A DNA stretch of 64,000 nucleotides from Anaerotignum sp. MB30-C6 (lineage in GTDB: Bacteria > Bacillota > Clostridia > Lachnospirales > Anaerotignaceae): positions 558,001 to 622,000 of the forward strand of contig NZ_CP133078.1 in assembly GCF_030908465.1 (NCBI RefSeq), read 5' to 3'. The translations under genes and the position numbers were made by a program. Positions 1 through 8,276 of the stretch are shown one piece after another; the stretch's first letter is position 1, and the number at the start of each line of letters is the position of its first letter. The notes beneath the pieces are model-generated. The model did not search any database and was not told the DNA's origin. It was given only the letters and a program-made list of their open reading frames with translations.

Positions 1-459
1 GACGAAAGAAAACAGAGTTTTGACTTCTCTGAACCTTATTTTGACAGTGGCGTAGTGATGGGCGTGGCTGCGGATAACGAAGAAGTAAAGAGTTATGAAG
101 ACTTGGCAGGCAAAACCGTTGCCATTAAAATTGGAACAGAAGGTGCAGCATTTGCAGAATCCATTAAGGATGAGTATGGTTTTAGTACAGTAACGTTTGA
201 TGACTCCAGTGCAATGTACATGGACGTTATGGTTGGTAATAGTGTAGCTTGTTTTGAAGATTACCCAGTAATGGGCTATTCCATTGCTCAGGGTGTTGAG
301 CTGAAAATGGTAACTGATATGGAACAAGGCAGTTCTTATGGTTTTGCAGTAGGAAAAGAAAAAAATGCAGAACTGTTGGAGATGTTTAACGCAGGTCTTG
401 CAAACGTGAAAGAAAGTGGGAAATATCAGGAAATTTTGGATTTATACATCCAGAAATAA
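1..459 (+). CDS. Amino-acid ABC transporter substrate-binding protein, family 3 (5' end outside window)
   Basis: Only the C-terminal 152 residues are visible; the frame is open from base 1, so the start and any lipoprotein signal lie upstream. The fragment carries the family 3 solute-binding core: the ERKQSFDFSEPYFDSG hinge stretch, then GKTVAIKIGTEG, an ED-YPVMGY segment, and a C-terminal helix ending in YQEILDLYIQK. It closely resembles the three full-length lipoproteins at 2372, 3527 and 4375. A permease (496) and an ATPase (1154) follow at once, so this copy is the cognate receptor of a polar amino-acid importer that acts outside the membrane. The ligand cannot be read from sequence. Family assignment is secure. 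Confidence 0.93.
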   Translation, partial: DERKQSFDFSEPYFDSGVVMGVAADNEEVKSYEDLAGKTVAIKIGTEGAAFAESIKDEYGFSTVTFDDSSAMYMDVMVGNSVACFEDYPVMGYSIAQGVELKMVTDMEQGSSYGFAVGKEKNAELLEMFNAGLANVKESGKYQEILDLYIQK

Positions 460-495
460 TTTCCTTCTATAAAAAGCAGTAAGGAGCAGTGCCTA

Positions 496-1173
496 ATGAA
501 TGGTTCAACTAATTTTTTTGAATACGTAATACAAATTTTGCCTCAGCTTTTGAAGGGTATGTCTTTGACGATACAAATGACGGTTTATTCATTGGTATTG
601 GCTATGATTGTGGGCATCGTTTCTTGTATGTTTACCATCTCTAAAGTAAAGGTGCTGAATTGGATTTCAGCTACTTACTTAAGTATAATTCGAGGAACTC
701 CTTTGATGGTACAGGCGTTTTTTATCTACTTTGGTATCACTTCGGCATTAGATATTAGAATTTCGATTTTTACGGCATCAGTAATTGTACTTTGCTTGAA
801 TGCGGGTGCATACTTGTCCGAAATTTTTCGTAGTGGTATTTTGGCAGTTAATAAAGGTCAGATGGAAGCAGCAAGAAGCCTTGGACTACCTCATAGTGTG
901 GCAATGAGAAAAATTATTTTGCCTCAGGCAATCAGAATTGTGATTCCTTCGGTGGTAAATCAGTTTATCATTACATTGAAAGATACCTCTATTCTTTCTG
1001 TTATCGGTTGTGCAGAATTGATGTTTGAAGGAAAACAAATTATAGCAAGAAACCTTCGAAGCTTTGAGACTTATGCCATAATTGCAATCATGTATTATAT
1101 TCTGATTACAATTATGACGAAGGTATCAAAGATCATTGAAAGGAGGTTGGCAAATGACAAAGGTAAGAGTTGA
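496..1173 (+). CDS. Amino-acid ABC transporter permease (HisM/GlnP family)
   Basis: Integral membrane subunit of the importer, 225 residues, the normal length for the family. RGTPLMVQ (residues 66-73) is the conserved segment after the second membrane span, and the EAA loop that docks the ATPase is at about 124-145 ([11 protein letters not shown] then ILPQA). Hydrophobic segments at about 22-45, 60-82, 90-110, 148-170 and 190-210 fit five membrane spans. An AAGGAG ribosome binding site lies just before the ATG. The gene follows the binding protein by 36 bases, and its 3' end overlaps the ATPase start by 20 bases, which suggests coupled translation. It is the only permease in the window for four paralogous binding proteins. 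Confidence 0.95.
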   Translation: MNGSTNFFEYVIQILPQLLKGMSLTIQMTVYSLVLAMIVGIVSCMFTISKVKVLNWISATYLSIIRGTPLMVQAFFIYFGITSALDIRISIFTASVIVLCLNAGAYLSEIFRSGILAVNKGQMEAARSLGLPHSVAMRKIILPQAIRIVIPSVVNQFIITLKDTSILSVIGCAELMFEGKQIIARNLRSFETYAIIAIMYYILITIMTKVSKIIERRLANDKGKS

Positions 1174-1882
1174 AAACCTGAAAAAAAACTTTGGCAAACT
1201 GGAGGTTCTAAAAGGAATCGACCTTGAAGTTAGAGAGGGGGAAGTGGTTTGTCTGATTGGCCCTTCGGGTTCAGGCAAAAGTACTTTCTTGCGCTGCTTA
1301 AACCGCTTAGAAGAAATTACCGATGGTACTGTTATCGTTGACGATAATGATATAACAGTAAAAGGTTGCAACATCAATAGAGTTAGGGAAAATATCGGAA
1401 TGGTATTCCAGCAGTTTAATTTGTTCCCTCACTTGAATGTACTTGAGAACATTATGTTAGCCCCTGTGGATCGTAAAAAGATGACGAAAGAAGAAGCCAA
1501 AGAAAAAGCACAGTCTTTATTGGCTACGGTAGGGTTGGAAGAAAAGGTAATAGAGTATCCAGCGAATCTTTCTGGTGGTCAGCAACAACGTGTTGCAATT
1601 GCCAGAGCGTTAGCCATGGAGCCTGATATTATGCTTTTTGATGAGCCTACATCCGCCCTTGATCCTGAGATGGTAGGGGAAGTATTGGAGGTAATGAAAA
1701 AGCTGGCGGCAGATGGTATGACGATGATAGTTGTTACCCATGAAATGGGTTTTGCAAAGGAAGTTGCAGACCGGGTGATTTTTATGGATGGTGGCTATAT
1801 TGTTGAGGAAGGCTCTCCCGAAGAAGTATTTGAAAACCCTCAAAATAAAAGAACACAAGACTTCTTAAACAAAGTATTGTGA
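1154..1882 (+). CDS. Amino-acid ABC transporter ATP-binding protein (GlnQ/HisP type)
   Basis: Cytoplasmic ATPase that drives the importer, 242 residues. Walker [10 protein letters not shown] is at 36-44, signature LSGGQQQR at 139-146, Walker B IMLFDE at 159-164 with the D-loop SALD after it, and the switch histidine is H196. The reading frame is open from a TTG at 1136, but that would place the AAAGGAGG ribosome binding site (1139-1146) inside the gene. The ATG at 1154 sits 7 bases after that site and gives the standard N-terminus, so I chose it. A strong terminator follows at 1931. Confidence 0.96.
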   Translation: MTKVRVENLKKNFGKLEVLKGIDLEVREGEVVCLIGPSGSGKSTFLRCLNRLEEITDGTVIVDDNDITVKGCNINRVRENIGMVFQQFNLFPHLNVLENIMLAPVDRKKMTKEEAKEKAQSLLATVGLEEKVIEYPANLSGGQQQRVAIARALAMEPDIMLFDEPTSALDPEMVGEVLEVMKKLAADGMTMIVVTHEMGFAKEVADRVIFMDGGYIVEEGSPEEVFENPQNKRTQDFLNKVL

Positions 1883-1930
1883 TATCGGAGCATTTCTAGA
1901 TAGAAGTTTTATCGGAGCAATTGAAATTAA

Positions 1931-1979
1931 CCCCAATTGTTAGGCAGTATGAATACTGACAACAATTGGGGTGTTTTTT
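1931..1979 (+). terminator. Rho-independent terminator after the importer operon
   Basis: Perfect 11-base arms CCCCAATTGTT (1931-1941) and AACAATTGGGG (1961-1971) followed by TGTTTTTTA. A second small inverted repeat, CAGTAT (1945-1950) and ATACTG (1953-1958), fills the loop. A diverged copy of the same structure follows the next binding-protein gene (3220). Confidence 0.93.
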
Positions 1980-2371
1980 ATGCAAAGAAATAGTGTATCA
2001 GAAAGATGCTAAAACATTGTGGTTTTAAAAGCTTGTTTAAACTTGGCTTTAGGGCAAGTACCGTTTTTCTTTGTTTGGTCGTAAACAAGAATACCCAGAA
2101 GTATTGAAAAAAATGGGTCAGGTGGAATTTAGGATTTTATTGTTTCTGTGGAAAAAAGATTTGAAACTGTAAGGTTGTAAGACACCCTTATGAAGAATAT
2201 ATTAAAACAAGTATGGATTTGGAGGAGATAGAGAAAAATTGGATAACCACTAGGAAATTAATCCCTAAGCCCGCTGAAAAACCAAGATTAAAAGCATGGG
2301 AGAATAGGGGGTATAAAGAAGATGGAATGGGGCGGAGACTCTAAAAATAGAAAAAAGGAGGGGGAGCGGAA
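1980..2371. other. Decayed intergenic sequence between binding-protein genes
   Basis: The stretch holds no intact gene. Short coding-like fragments are broken by stops. The longest is a 43-codon frame at 2213-2344 beginning MDLEEIEKNW and ending GMGRRL, with an open stretch extending upstream of its ATG to about 2176. A short segment near 2170-2190 (GAAACTGTAAGGTTGTAAGAC) recurs with changes near 3388-3408 in the next gap. I read this as remnants of a gene lost during tandem duplication of the binding-protein region. I do not recognise the fragment. Confidence 0.4.
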
Positions 2372-3172
2372 ATGAACATGTTCAGTAAACTATCTGCCAT
2401 GGCCATGGCGATTATTATGGTAACGGGTTTGACCTCATGCAGTGGCTGGGATAAAGTAAGGGCAAACAGCCCAGGTGGTGAAGAATCAGCTGAACAAGAT
2501 AAGCATTATGTTATCGCAACAAACTTATTTTTTGCACCATTTGAATTTCAAAATGACTTTGGTGAGTATGTTGGTATTGACATGGATATATTAAGTGCCA
2601 TTGCCAAAGATCAGGGATTTACATACGAAATAGTACCTATGACATTTAATGAAATGTTAGACGCCGTAGAAGACGGTGTAGTGGATGCTGCCCTTGGGGG
2701 AATCAGTATTACAGAGGAGAGAAAGAGTAGATTTGATTTCTCTGAACCTTATTTCGATAGTGGCATAGTTATGGCAGTTGCTGCTTCGAAACAGGACATT
2801 ACGAACTATTCAGATTTAACAGGCAAAACTGTTGCGGTTGCCCTGGGTACCGAGGCGGAGGCATTTGCTAAATCTATACAAGATATGTATGGGTTTAATA
2901 TAGTAACATTTAAAAATTTCAGCGAGGTATATAATGATATTTTAAAGGGGAACAGCGTGGCTGGTTTTGAAGACTATCCCGTAATGGGTTATATTATATC
3001 TAGGGGCGTTGAACTTAAAATAGTTTCTGATATAGAACGAAGGAGCTCTTACGGTTTTATCGTGCCGAAGGATAAAAATCAAGAACTTTTGGAAATGTTT
3101 AACAAGGGATTAGAAAATTTAAAAGCAACCGGAGAGTATCAGAAAATTTTAGACACTTACATTCGGAAATAA
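2372..3172 (+). CDS. Amino-acid-binding lipoprotein, family 3 (paralogue 2)
   Basis: A 266-residue extracellular receptor for an amino-acid ABC importer. The signal peptide ends in lipobox LTSC with the lipidated Cys at 23. The mature part opens with the family 3 pattern HYVIATNLFFAPFEFQN, then VGIDMDILSAIA, the ITEERKSRFDFSEPYFDSG hinge, and a C-terminal helix ending YQKILDTYIRK. Ribosome binding site AAAAAAGGAGG is at 2351-2361. There is no permease or ATPase of its own and it has its own terminator (3220), so it probably feeds the permease at 496 or a distant one. The ligand is unknown; differences from its paralogues in the hinge-flanking loops suggest a different or broader ligand set. 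Confidence 0.93.
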   Translation: MNMFSKLSAMAMAIIMVTGLTSCSGWDKVRANSPGGEESAEQDKHYVIATNLFFAPFEFQNDFGEYVGIDMDILSAIAKDQGFTYEIVPMTFNEMLDAVEDGVVDAALGGISITEERKSRFDFSEPYFDSGIVMAVAASKQDITNYSDLTGKTVAVALGTEAEAFAKSIQDMYGFNIVTFKNFSEVYNDILKGNSVAGFEDYPVMGYIISRGVELKIVSDIERRSSYGFIVPKDKNQELLEMFNKGLENLKATGEYQKILDTYIRK

Positions 3173-3218
3173 ACCCTGAAGTTCCTAATCATGCCGTCAA
3201 AAGTTTAAGATAATAAAA

Positions 3219-3270
3219 TCCCCTAATTGTTAAACAGTATCAATACTGATAAATAGTTGGGGGGATTTTT
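3219..3270 (+). terminator. Terminator after binding-protein paralogue 2
   Basis: CCCC...GGGG hairpin followed by ATTTTTG. The inner CAGTAT/ATACTG repeat (3235-3248) is the same as in the terminator at 1931, so this looks like a duplicated, drifted copy. Confidence 0.8.
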
Positions 3271-3526
3271 GTGTAAAGCCTTGTGATGGGTGTGAGTTGA
3301 GCTAGAAAGACTGTTAGTTTCTTTTTAAAACAGAAACAATGGCAAGAGAAGTTTTAATTTTTAATGGGATGGAGAGGTAAGAATAGAAACTGTGAAGTTG
3401 TAAGACGTTACAAGGTGGAATATATTTAAATAACTGTGTGCTTTTCTTTAGTGGAACATAGAGGGTGAACTTTGCTGACACTTCAAGTAGGAAGGGAGAA
3501 GGGAGCTAATAAAGGGAGGAGAGGAA
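3271..3526. other. Intergenic sequence with a diverged repeat, no gene
   Basis: No open frame with a start and ribosome binding site is seen on either strand. The segment around 3388-3408 repeats part of the previous gap (2170-2190) in altered form. The end of the gap supplies the purine-rich ribosome binding site for the gene at 3527. Confidence 0.4.
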
Positions 3527-4324
3527 ATGAGTTTGTTTAAAAAATACAGTATATTAGTAATCGCTTTAGGCTTGTTAATAGGATTGGCTGCCTGTGGTGG
3601 AAGGGATAAGGTAAGTGTAAACAACACAAATAATGAGGAAACAACGAAGGCAAAAAGATATATTATTGCTACGGATAAAATATTTGCGCCCTTTGAGTTT
3701 CGGAACACGGAGGGAGACTTTGTAGGGATTGATGTGGATTTATTAGCAGCCATTGCTGAAGATCAAGGATTTACATATGAAATAAAACCGCTAATTTTTA
3801 GCGAAGCATTAGAGGCTTTGGAGGAAGGTCAAGTTGATAGCGTCATTGCAGGCTTGAGTATTACAGAAGAAAGAAAACAAGTTTTCGATTTTTCCGACCC
3901 TTATTTTGACAGTGGTATCGTTATGGGTGTAGCTGCTTCTAACAATGAAATTAAGGATTATCATGACTTGGCTAATAAGAATGTTGCAGTAGTAGACGGA
4001 ACAGAAGGGGCGGCACTTGCGGAATCTATTAAAGATGAATATGGCTTTTTCATAGTGCCTTTTGAGGACTCGGTATCAATGTATAAAGACGTTATGCTTG
4101 GCAATAGTGTGGCTTTATTTGAAGACTACCCTGTACTTGGTTATGCCATTTCTCAAGGTGTTGAACTGAAAATTGCAAGTGAGATGGTAAGAGGCAGCTC
4201 CTATGGATTTGCAGTAGCAAAAGGAAAAAATCCAGAACTTTTGGAGATGTTAAACAAGGGTCTTGCGAATGTGAAGAAAAATGGAAAGTATCAGAAAATT
4301 TTGAATACCTATATACAGAATTAA
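3527..4324 (+). CDS. Amino-acid-binding lipoprotein, family 3 (paralogue 3)
   Basis: 265 residues, same architecture as its neighbours. Signal peptide with lipobox LAAC and lipid-anchored Cys at 23, then YIIATDKIFAPFEFRN, VGIDVDLLAAIAEDQGF, ITEERKQVFDFSDPYFDSG and a C-terminal YQKILNTYIQN. Of the complete copies it most resembles the partial receptor at the left edge (shared VAASNNE/VAADNEE, DGTEGAA/IGTEGAA and KDEYGF segments), so these two look like the most recent duplicates. Ribosome binding site AAAGGGAGGAGAGG precedes the ATG. No terminator separates it from the next paralogue 50 bases downstream, so the two are probably co-transcribed. Confidence 0.93.
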   Translation: MSLFKKYSILVIALGLLIGLAACGGRDKVSVNNTNNEETTKAKRYIIATDKIFAPFEFRNTEGDFVGIDVDLLAAIAEDQGFTYEIKPLIFSEALEALEEGQVDSVIAGLSITEERKQVFDFSDPYFDSGIVMGVAASNNEIKDYHDLANKNVAVVDGTEGAALAESIKDEYGFFIVPFEDSVSMYKDVMLGNSVALFEDYPVLGYAISQGVELKIASEMVRGSSYGFAVAKGKNPELLEMLNKGLANVKKNGKYQKILNTYIQN

Positions 4325-4374
4325 ATTTTTTGTAAAGGAGTCTTATGCAAAAATAAAAGAAGGGGAGGGGTTAA

Positions 4375-5172
4375 ATGAGTTTCTTGAAAAAAGTAGGCAT
4401 AATGGCATTGGCTCTTACTATGGCAATAGGTGCGGCAGCTTGCAGTGATAAAGTAACAATTAGTGCAGATATCGCAGAGGATAAGGAAGCAACGCCAGAA
4501 AGGAAGATATATATGATTGCAACGAATACTTCATCTCCGCCCTTTGAGTATAAAAATTTTTTAGATGAGTATGTAGGAATTGATATTGACATATTACAGA
4601 GGATTGCAGAAAATCAAGGGTTTACATATGAGCTTGTACCAATGAGTATTAGTGAGGCCTTACAAGAATTGGCTACAGATGAAGTGGATGGTGCTATGGC
4701 GGGTATTTTCATTACGGAAGAAAGAAAGGAATTATTCGATTACTCGGAGCCTTATTTAGCTGGTGGCATTGTTTTGGCTGTGGATGCTTCTAGAATGGAC
4801 ATTAAAGGCTATGAAAATTTAGCTGGCAAAACGGTTGCGGTTACCCGTGGCACCGTTGCGGAGGAGTTTGCGGAATCCATTAAGGATAAATATGGTTTTA
4901 GAGTCGTTAGTTTCGATCAATACACAGATACATATAAGGATGTTTTGAAAGGCAATAGCCAAGCATTACTTGAAGATAATATCGTTGTGGGATTTCTGAT
5001 TGCTGAGGGTCTGGCTCTGAAAGTAGTCTCAGGTGTGGAAGAAAGAAACTTCTACGGTTTTGCGGTACCAAAAGGGAAAAATCCTGAGCTCTTGGAAATG
5101 TTTAATCGAGGACTGGAAGAGCTAAAAGAGAGTGGAGAGTATCAAAAAATATTAAAAACATACATCCAATAA
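4375..5172 (+). CDS. Amino-acid-binding lipoprotein, family 3 (paralogue 4, most diverged)
   Basis: 265 residues. The signal peptide ends AAAC (Cys 23), with Ala rather than the usual Leu at -3. The fold motifs are kept (MIATNTSSPPFEYKN, VGIDIDILQRIAENQGF, ITEERKELFDYSEPY), but the segment after the hinge differs (LAGGIVLAVDASRMD in place of FDSG...GVAAS), and the late motif reads LLEDNIVVGF instead of a YPVMGY/YPVLGY type. These changes lie in regions that shape the ligand cleft in this family, so a different ligand is likely (inference). It is the last gene before the terminator at 5316. Confidence 0.92.
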   Translation: MSFLKKVGIMALALTMAIGAAACSDKVTISADIAEDKEATPERKIYMIATNTSSPPFEYKNFLDEYVGIDIDILQRIAENQGFTYELVPMSISEALQELATDEVDGAMAGIFITEERKELFDYSEPYLAGGIVLAVDASRMDIKGYENLAGKTVAVTRGTVAEEFAESIKDKYGFRVVSFDQYTDTYKDVLKGNSQALLEDNIVVGFLIAEGLALKVVSGVEERNFYGFAVPKGKNPELLEMFNRGLEELKESGEYQKILKTYIQ

Positions 5173-5315
5173 GAAAGCCGTTTGTTTTTGAATGAAGTGG
5201 ATATATGTGTTCTAGGTGTATATATGGTAAAAAGATCCAGGAGGGATAAATGTTTTGTAGCCTATTAGGCTAATGCTTTTAATGTTGGAAGTGAACCAGA
5301 TTATTATTTAAAAGT

Positions 5316-5346
5316 ACCCTATCAAAGATTACGATAGGGTTTTTTT
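5316..5346 (+). terminator. Terminator closing the binding-protein array
   Basis: Arms ACCCTATC (5316-5323) and GATAGGGT (5333-5340) with an immediate run of six T. Confidence 0.93.
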
Positions 5347-5358
5347 GAATTGTACTTA

Positions 5359-5388
5359 TAGACAAACATTAGGGGGAAATGATATACT
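5359..5388 (+). promoter_or_regulatory. Sigma-A-type promoter for the DUF554 gene
   Basis: TAGACA (5359-5364) and TATACT (5383-5388) with an 18-base spacer, directly downstream of a terminator and 33 bases before the next start codon. Confidence 0.6.
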
Positions 5389-5421
5389 TACCATATTTAT
5401 ACAAAAGATAGGGGGAGAAGT

Positions 5422-6114
5422 ATGTTAGGGGTTTTTGTAAATGTAATTGGGATTATTGTGGGCAGCAGCATTGGCTTGCTGATGAAAAAAGGAATTCCAA
5501 GCAGGATTTCTGAGGCAATGATGAAAGGTCTTGGCCTTTGTACTTTATATATTGGGTGGTCAGGAGCATTAAAAGGAAGTAATACTTTGGTTTTGATTAT
5601 TTCCATGGCAATGGGCATTGTGATTGGGGAAGGATTAAATTTGGATGCAAGACTAAAGGGTTTTGCAGAGAAATTGGAAACTAAGTTTCATAAAGGGGAT
5701 GGGAAGATATCTATAGCAGAAGGATTTATTGCTTCATCCTTATTATTCTGCGTGGGGGCCATGACCGTTGTGGGTTCTATGCAGGCAGGTTTATCGGGAG
5801 ATTATGAAATGCTTTTGACAAAATCCGTTCTAGACTTTATTTCAGCCATGGTTTTTGCCTCATCCCTTGGCATTGGTGTTATGATGTCTTCTATATTTGT
5901 ACTAATATTTCAAGGGGGTATTGTTTTATTGGCCCAAGTGGTTGCTCCATTTTTAACGGATGGGGTGGTTGCAGAAATGACTTGTGTAGGCTCCGTTTTA
6001 ATTTTTGCATTGGGGTTAAACTTGATTGGAATAACGAAAATAAAAGTTCTCAACTTCCTTCCAGCCATGTTTTTACCAATTTTGCTCACACCTTTATTGG
6101 GTCATATTTTATAA
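5422..6114 (+). CDS. DUF554 family integral membrane protein (YdfK/YqgA-like)
   Basis: A 230-residue polytopic membrane protein. The start LGVFVNVIGIIVGSSIGLL, the Gly-rich ALKGSNTLVLIISMAMG region, FCVGAMTVVGSMQAGLSGD near the middle and a hydrophobic C-terminus ending LPILLTPLLGHIL are typical of DUF554. About six hydrophobic segments are visible, with a more polar stretch at about 73-95. The family has no established biochemical function, although a transport role is often guessed. It has its own promoter (5359) and sits between the importer array and the rimP operon without an evident functional link. Confidence 0.87.
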   Translation: MLGVFVNVIGIIVGSSIGLLMKKGIPSRISEAMMKGLGLCTLYIGWSGALKGSNTLVLIISMAMGIVIGEGLNLDARLKGFAEKLETKFHKGDGKISIAEGFIASSLLFCVGAMTVVGSMQAGLSGDYEMLLTKSVLDFISAMVFASSLGIGVMMSSIFVLIFQGGIVLLAQVVAPFLTDGVVAEMTCVGSVLIFALGLNLIGITKIKVLNFLPAMFLPILLTPLLGHIL

Positions 6115-6248
6115 CATAGTTCACGGTGAAAATTTTATGTCGAATTCATTTATGTATTATACTTTGAAAGGATTTTGGCTATCATATAATAGTATAGTTT
6201 GTTAGATTTTCTAACTAATTAAGGAGACAGGAAAAGAAAGGAAAAGCC

Positions 6249-6277
6249 TTGCTTTTTGGGGTGAACGGTGCTATACT
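6249..6277 (+). promoter_or_regulatory. Promoter of the rimP-nusA-infB operon
   Basis: TTGCTT (6249-6254) and TATACT (6272-6277) with an ideal 17-base spacer. Transcription would begin near 6284, producing a leader of about 85 bases that contains the hairpin at 6306. Confidence 0.65.
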
Positions 6278-6305
6278 AATCGAAGAAACTTATAGTATGC
6301 GGACA

Positions 6306-6331
6306 AAAGAGTGGGTAAATGCCCACTCTTT
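6306..6331 (+). promoter_or_regulatory. Leader hairpin upstream of rimP
   Basis: Perfect 10-base arms AAAGAGTGGG (6306-6315) and CCCACTCTTT (6322-6331) with a 6-base loop, followed by GTTATTG rather than a clean T run. It lies between the promoter and rimP. It could be a weak attenuator, which would fit an operon encoding NusA, or a processing/stability hairpin. Confidence 0.55.
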
Positions 6332-6369
6332 GTTATTGCATAGGTAAAATTTTTAAAAGAGGTGTGAGG

Positions 6370-6837
6370 ATGGCGAAGGTAAGCAATACAGAAAAAAAGA
6401 TAATGCCTTTTTTGGAGCCTATTGTTGCTGAGAGAAATCTGGAATTGGTGGATTTGGAGTTTGTAAAAGAGGGTGCAAACTGGTATTTGCGAGTTTATAT
6501 CGATAAAGAAGGCGGCGTGGATATCGAAGACTGTGAAGGCATAAGCCGTGCGTTAGAAGCTAAGCTTGATACGGAAGACCCGATTGAGCAAGCATATATC
6601 TTAGAAGTAAGTTCTCCTGGTATTGACCGCCCTTTGAAAAAAGAGGCAGACTTTGAAAAGTTTCGTGGTGAAATCATTGATATTAAGCTTTATAAAGCTA
6701 TGGATGGACAAAAGCAGTTCCAAGGTAAGCTTTTGGGCTTGGAAAATGGGGTTATTTCCATCGAGGACGAAAAAAATAAGGTCATTGCGTTTGAGCACAA
6801 AGATGTTGCCAGTGTACGATTGGCAGTGGTTTTTTAA
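6370..6837 (+). CDS. rimP: Ribosome maturation factor RimP
   Basis: 155 residues. RimP binds the free 30S subunit and helps 16S maturation. The N-terminal domain carries LELVDLEFVKEGANWYLRVYID and the SRALEAKLD stretch; LEVSSPGIDRPLKK is the family hallmark, and a small SH3-like C-terminal domain follows. The open frame extends upstream to 6319 through the leader hairpin, but the ATG at 6370 is preceded by AGAGGTG and gives the normal N-terminus MAKVSN. It heads the conserved rimP-nusA-ylxR-ylxQ-infB-rbfA order, 17 bases before nusA. Confidence 0.96.
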   Translation: MAKVSNTEKKIMPFLEPIVAERNLELVDLEFVKEGANWYLRVYIDKEGGVDIEDCEGISRALEAKLDTEDPIEQAYILEVSSPGIDRPLKKEADFEKFRGEIIDIKLYKAMDGQKQFQGKLLGLENGVISIEDEKNKVIAFEHKDVASVRLAVVF

Positions 6838-6854
6838 GAGGAGGAATAGGAAAA

Positions 6855-7982
6855 ATGGATAGAGCGGAGTTTATGGATGCTTTGAATTTGATCGAAAAAG
6901 AAAAGGGCATCGATAAGGAAGTGATTTTTGAAGCCATTGAAGCATCTTTGGTTTCGGCTTGCAAAAAGAACTTCGGCAGCGGCCAGAATATAAAAGTCTT
7001 AATTGACAGAGAAACAGGAAATGTTGCTTGCTACGCACAAAAGACCGTAGTTGAGGAAATTGAGGATGAACAGAATGAAATTATGTTGGGGGCTGCAAGA
7101 GTATTAAATCCCAACTACACAGTGGGTGATGTAGTTGACTTGGAAGTAACTCCGAGAGATTTTGGTCGAATCTCCGCACAGACTGCAAAACAGGTTGTTG
7201 TTCAAAAATTCCGTGAAGCGGAAAGAGAAATTTTATACAACCAGTATATTACAAAAGAACGGGAAGTTGTAACCAGTATTGTTCAAAGAAGAGATAGGCG
7301 TAATATTATCGTTCAGATGGGCAAGATTGATGCAGTTTTAGCGGCAAACGAACAGATTCCCGGTGAGCAGTATAACTTCATGGATCGCTTAAAGGTTTAT
7401 GTTTTAGAAGTAAAGCAGACAACAAAAGGCCCTCAAATTTTTGTTTCCAGAACACATCCTGAATTGGTTAAACGTTTGTTTGAACAGGAAGTTCCAGAAG
7501 TACACGATGGTACTGTTGAAATCAAAAGCATTGCCAGAGAAGCAGGCAGCCGTACAAAAATCGCTGTACACTCTAAAGATAGCAATGTAGATGCATTGGG
7601 TGCTTGTGTTGGTCAAAATGGTTACCGTGTAAATGTAATTGTGAGTGAGCTTGGTGGAGAGAAGATTGACGTAATCAACTGGAGCGATGACCCCAAAGAA
7701 TTTATTGCAGCGGCATTAAGCCCTTCTAAGGTAGTGGAAGTTTCATTAAACGAAGAAGAACAAAGTGCAAAAATTGTAGTACCCGATCACCAGCTTTCCC
7801 TTGCCATTGGTAAGGAAGGACAGAATGCAAGATTGTCTGCTAAGTTGACAGGCTGGAGAATTGATATAAAGAGTGAAACACAGGCAAAGGAAACAAATTT
7901 CCTAGCTGACGAACCTGTGCAAGCAGTAGAAGAAACACAGGAAGTACCTGAGATTACAGAAGAAGAACTGACAGAAGAATAA
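6855..7982 (+). CDS. nusA: Transcription termination/antitermination factor NusA
   Basis: 375 residues, full length for a Firmicute NusA that lacks the C-terminal acidic repeats of enterobacteria. The N-terminal RNA-polymerase-binding domain (about 1-125) is followed by an S1 domain (REVVTSIVQRRDRRNIIVQMG, about 135-200) and two KH domains (GACVGQNGYRVNVI, and AIGKEGQNARLSAKLTGW near 317). The tail after about 345 is acidic. The protein modulates pausing, termination and rRNA antitermination. Ribosome binding site AGAGGAGG lies before the ATG. Its placement in this operon fits the well-known autoregulation in other bacteria, but nothing in this sequence proves it. Confidence 0.97.
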   Translation: MDRAEFMDALNLIEKEKGIDKEVIFEAIEASLVSACKKNFGSGQNIKVLIDRETGNVACYAQKTVVEEIEDEQNEIMLGAARVLNPNYTVGDVVDLEVTPRDFGRISAQTAKQVVVQKFREAEREILYNQYITKEREVVTSIVQRRDRRNIIVQMGKIDAVLAANEQIPGEQYNFMDRLKVYVLEVKQTTKGPQIFVSRTHPELVKRLFEQEVPEVHDGTVEIKSIAREAGSRTKIAVHSKDSNVDALGACVGQNGYRVNVIVSELGGEKIDVINWSDDPKEFIAAALSPSKVVEVSLNEEEQSAKIVVPDHQLSLAIGKEGQNARLSAKLTGWRIDIKSETQAKETNFLADEPVQAVEETQEVPEITEEELTEE

Positions 7983-8000
7983 GAAGAGGGGGGTGACGGT

Positions 8001-8276
8001 ATGAAGCAAAGAAAAATTCCTCTCAGAAAATGTACCGGATGTCAGGAAATGAAAAGCAAAAAAGAATTAATTCGAATTGTTCGTAATGATGAAGGGGAAT
8101 TCTCTTTAGATAGAACAGGGAAAAAACCAGGGCGTGGTGCTTATATTTGTTCCGACAGTGAGTGTTTGACAAAGGCACAAAAGTCAAAGGGCTTGGAGCG
8201 TTCTTTTAAGGCACCCGTTCCCAAAGAGGTATATGAACAACTTTTAAATGAGTTGTGTGGTGAAGAAAATGAGTAA
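8001..8276 (+). CDS. ylxR: YlxR family RNA-binding protein (RnpM)
   Basis: 91 residues. The family signature is complete: IPLRKCTGCQEMKSKKELIRIV, then GRGAYICSD and a C-terminal helical half. YlxR/RnpM binds RNA and has been linked to RNase P control in Bacillus. It is encoded between nusA and ylxQ as in most Firmicutes. GAGGGGGGTG precedes the ATG. The 3' end overlaps ylxQ by 8 bases. Confidence 0.93.
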   Translation: MKQRKIPLRKCTGCQEMKSKKELIRIVRNDEGEFSLDRTGKKPGRGAYICSDSECLTKAQKSKGLERSFKAPVPKEVYEQLLNELCGEENE

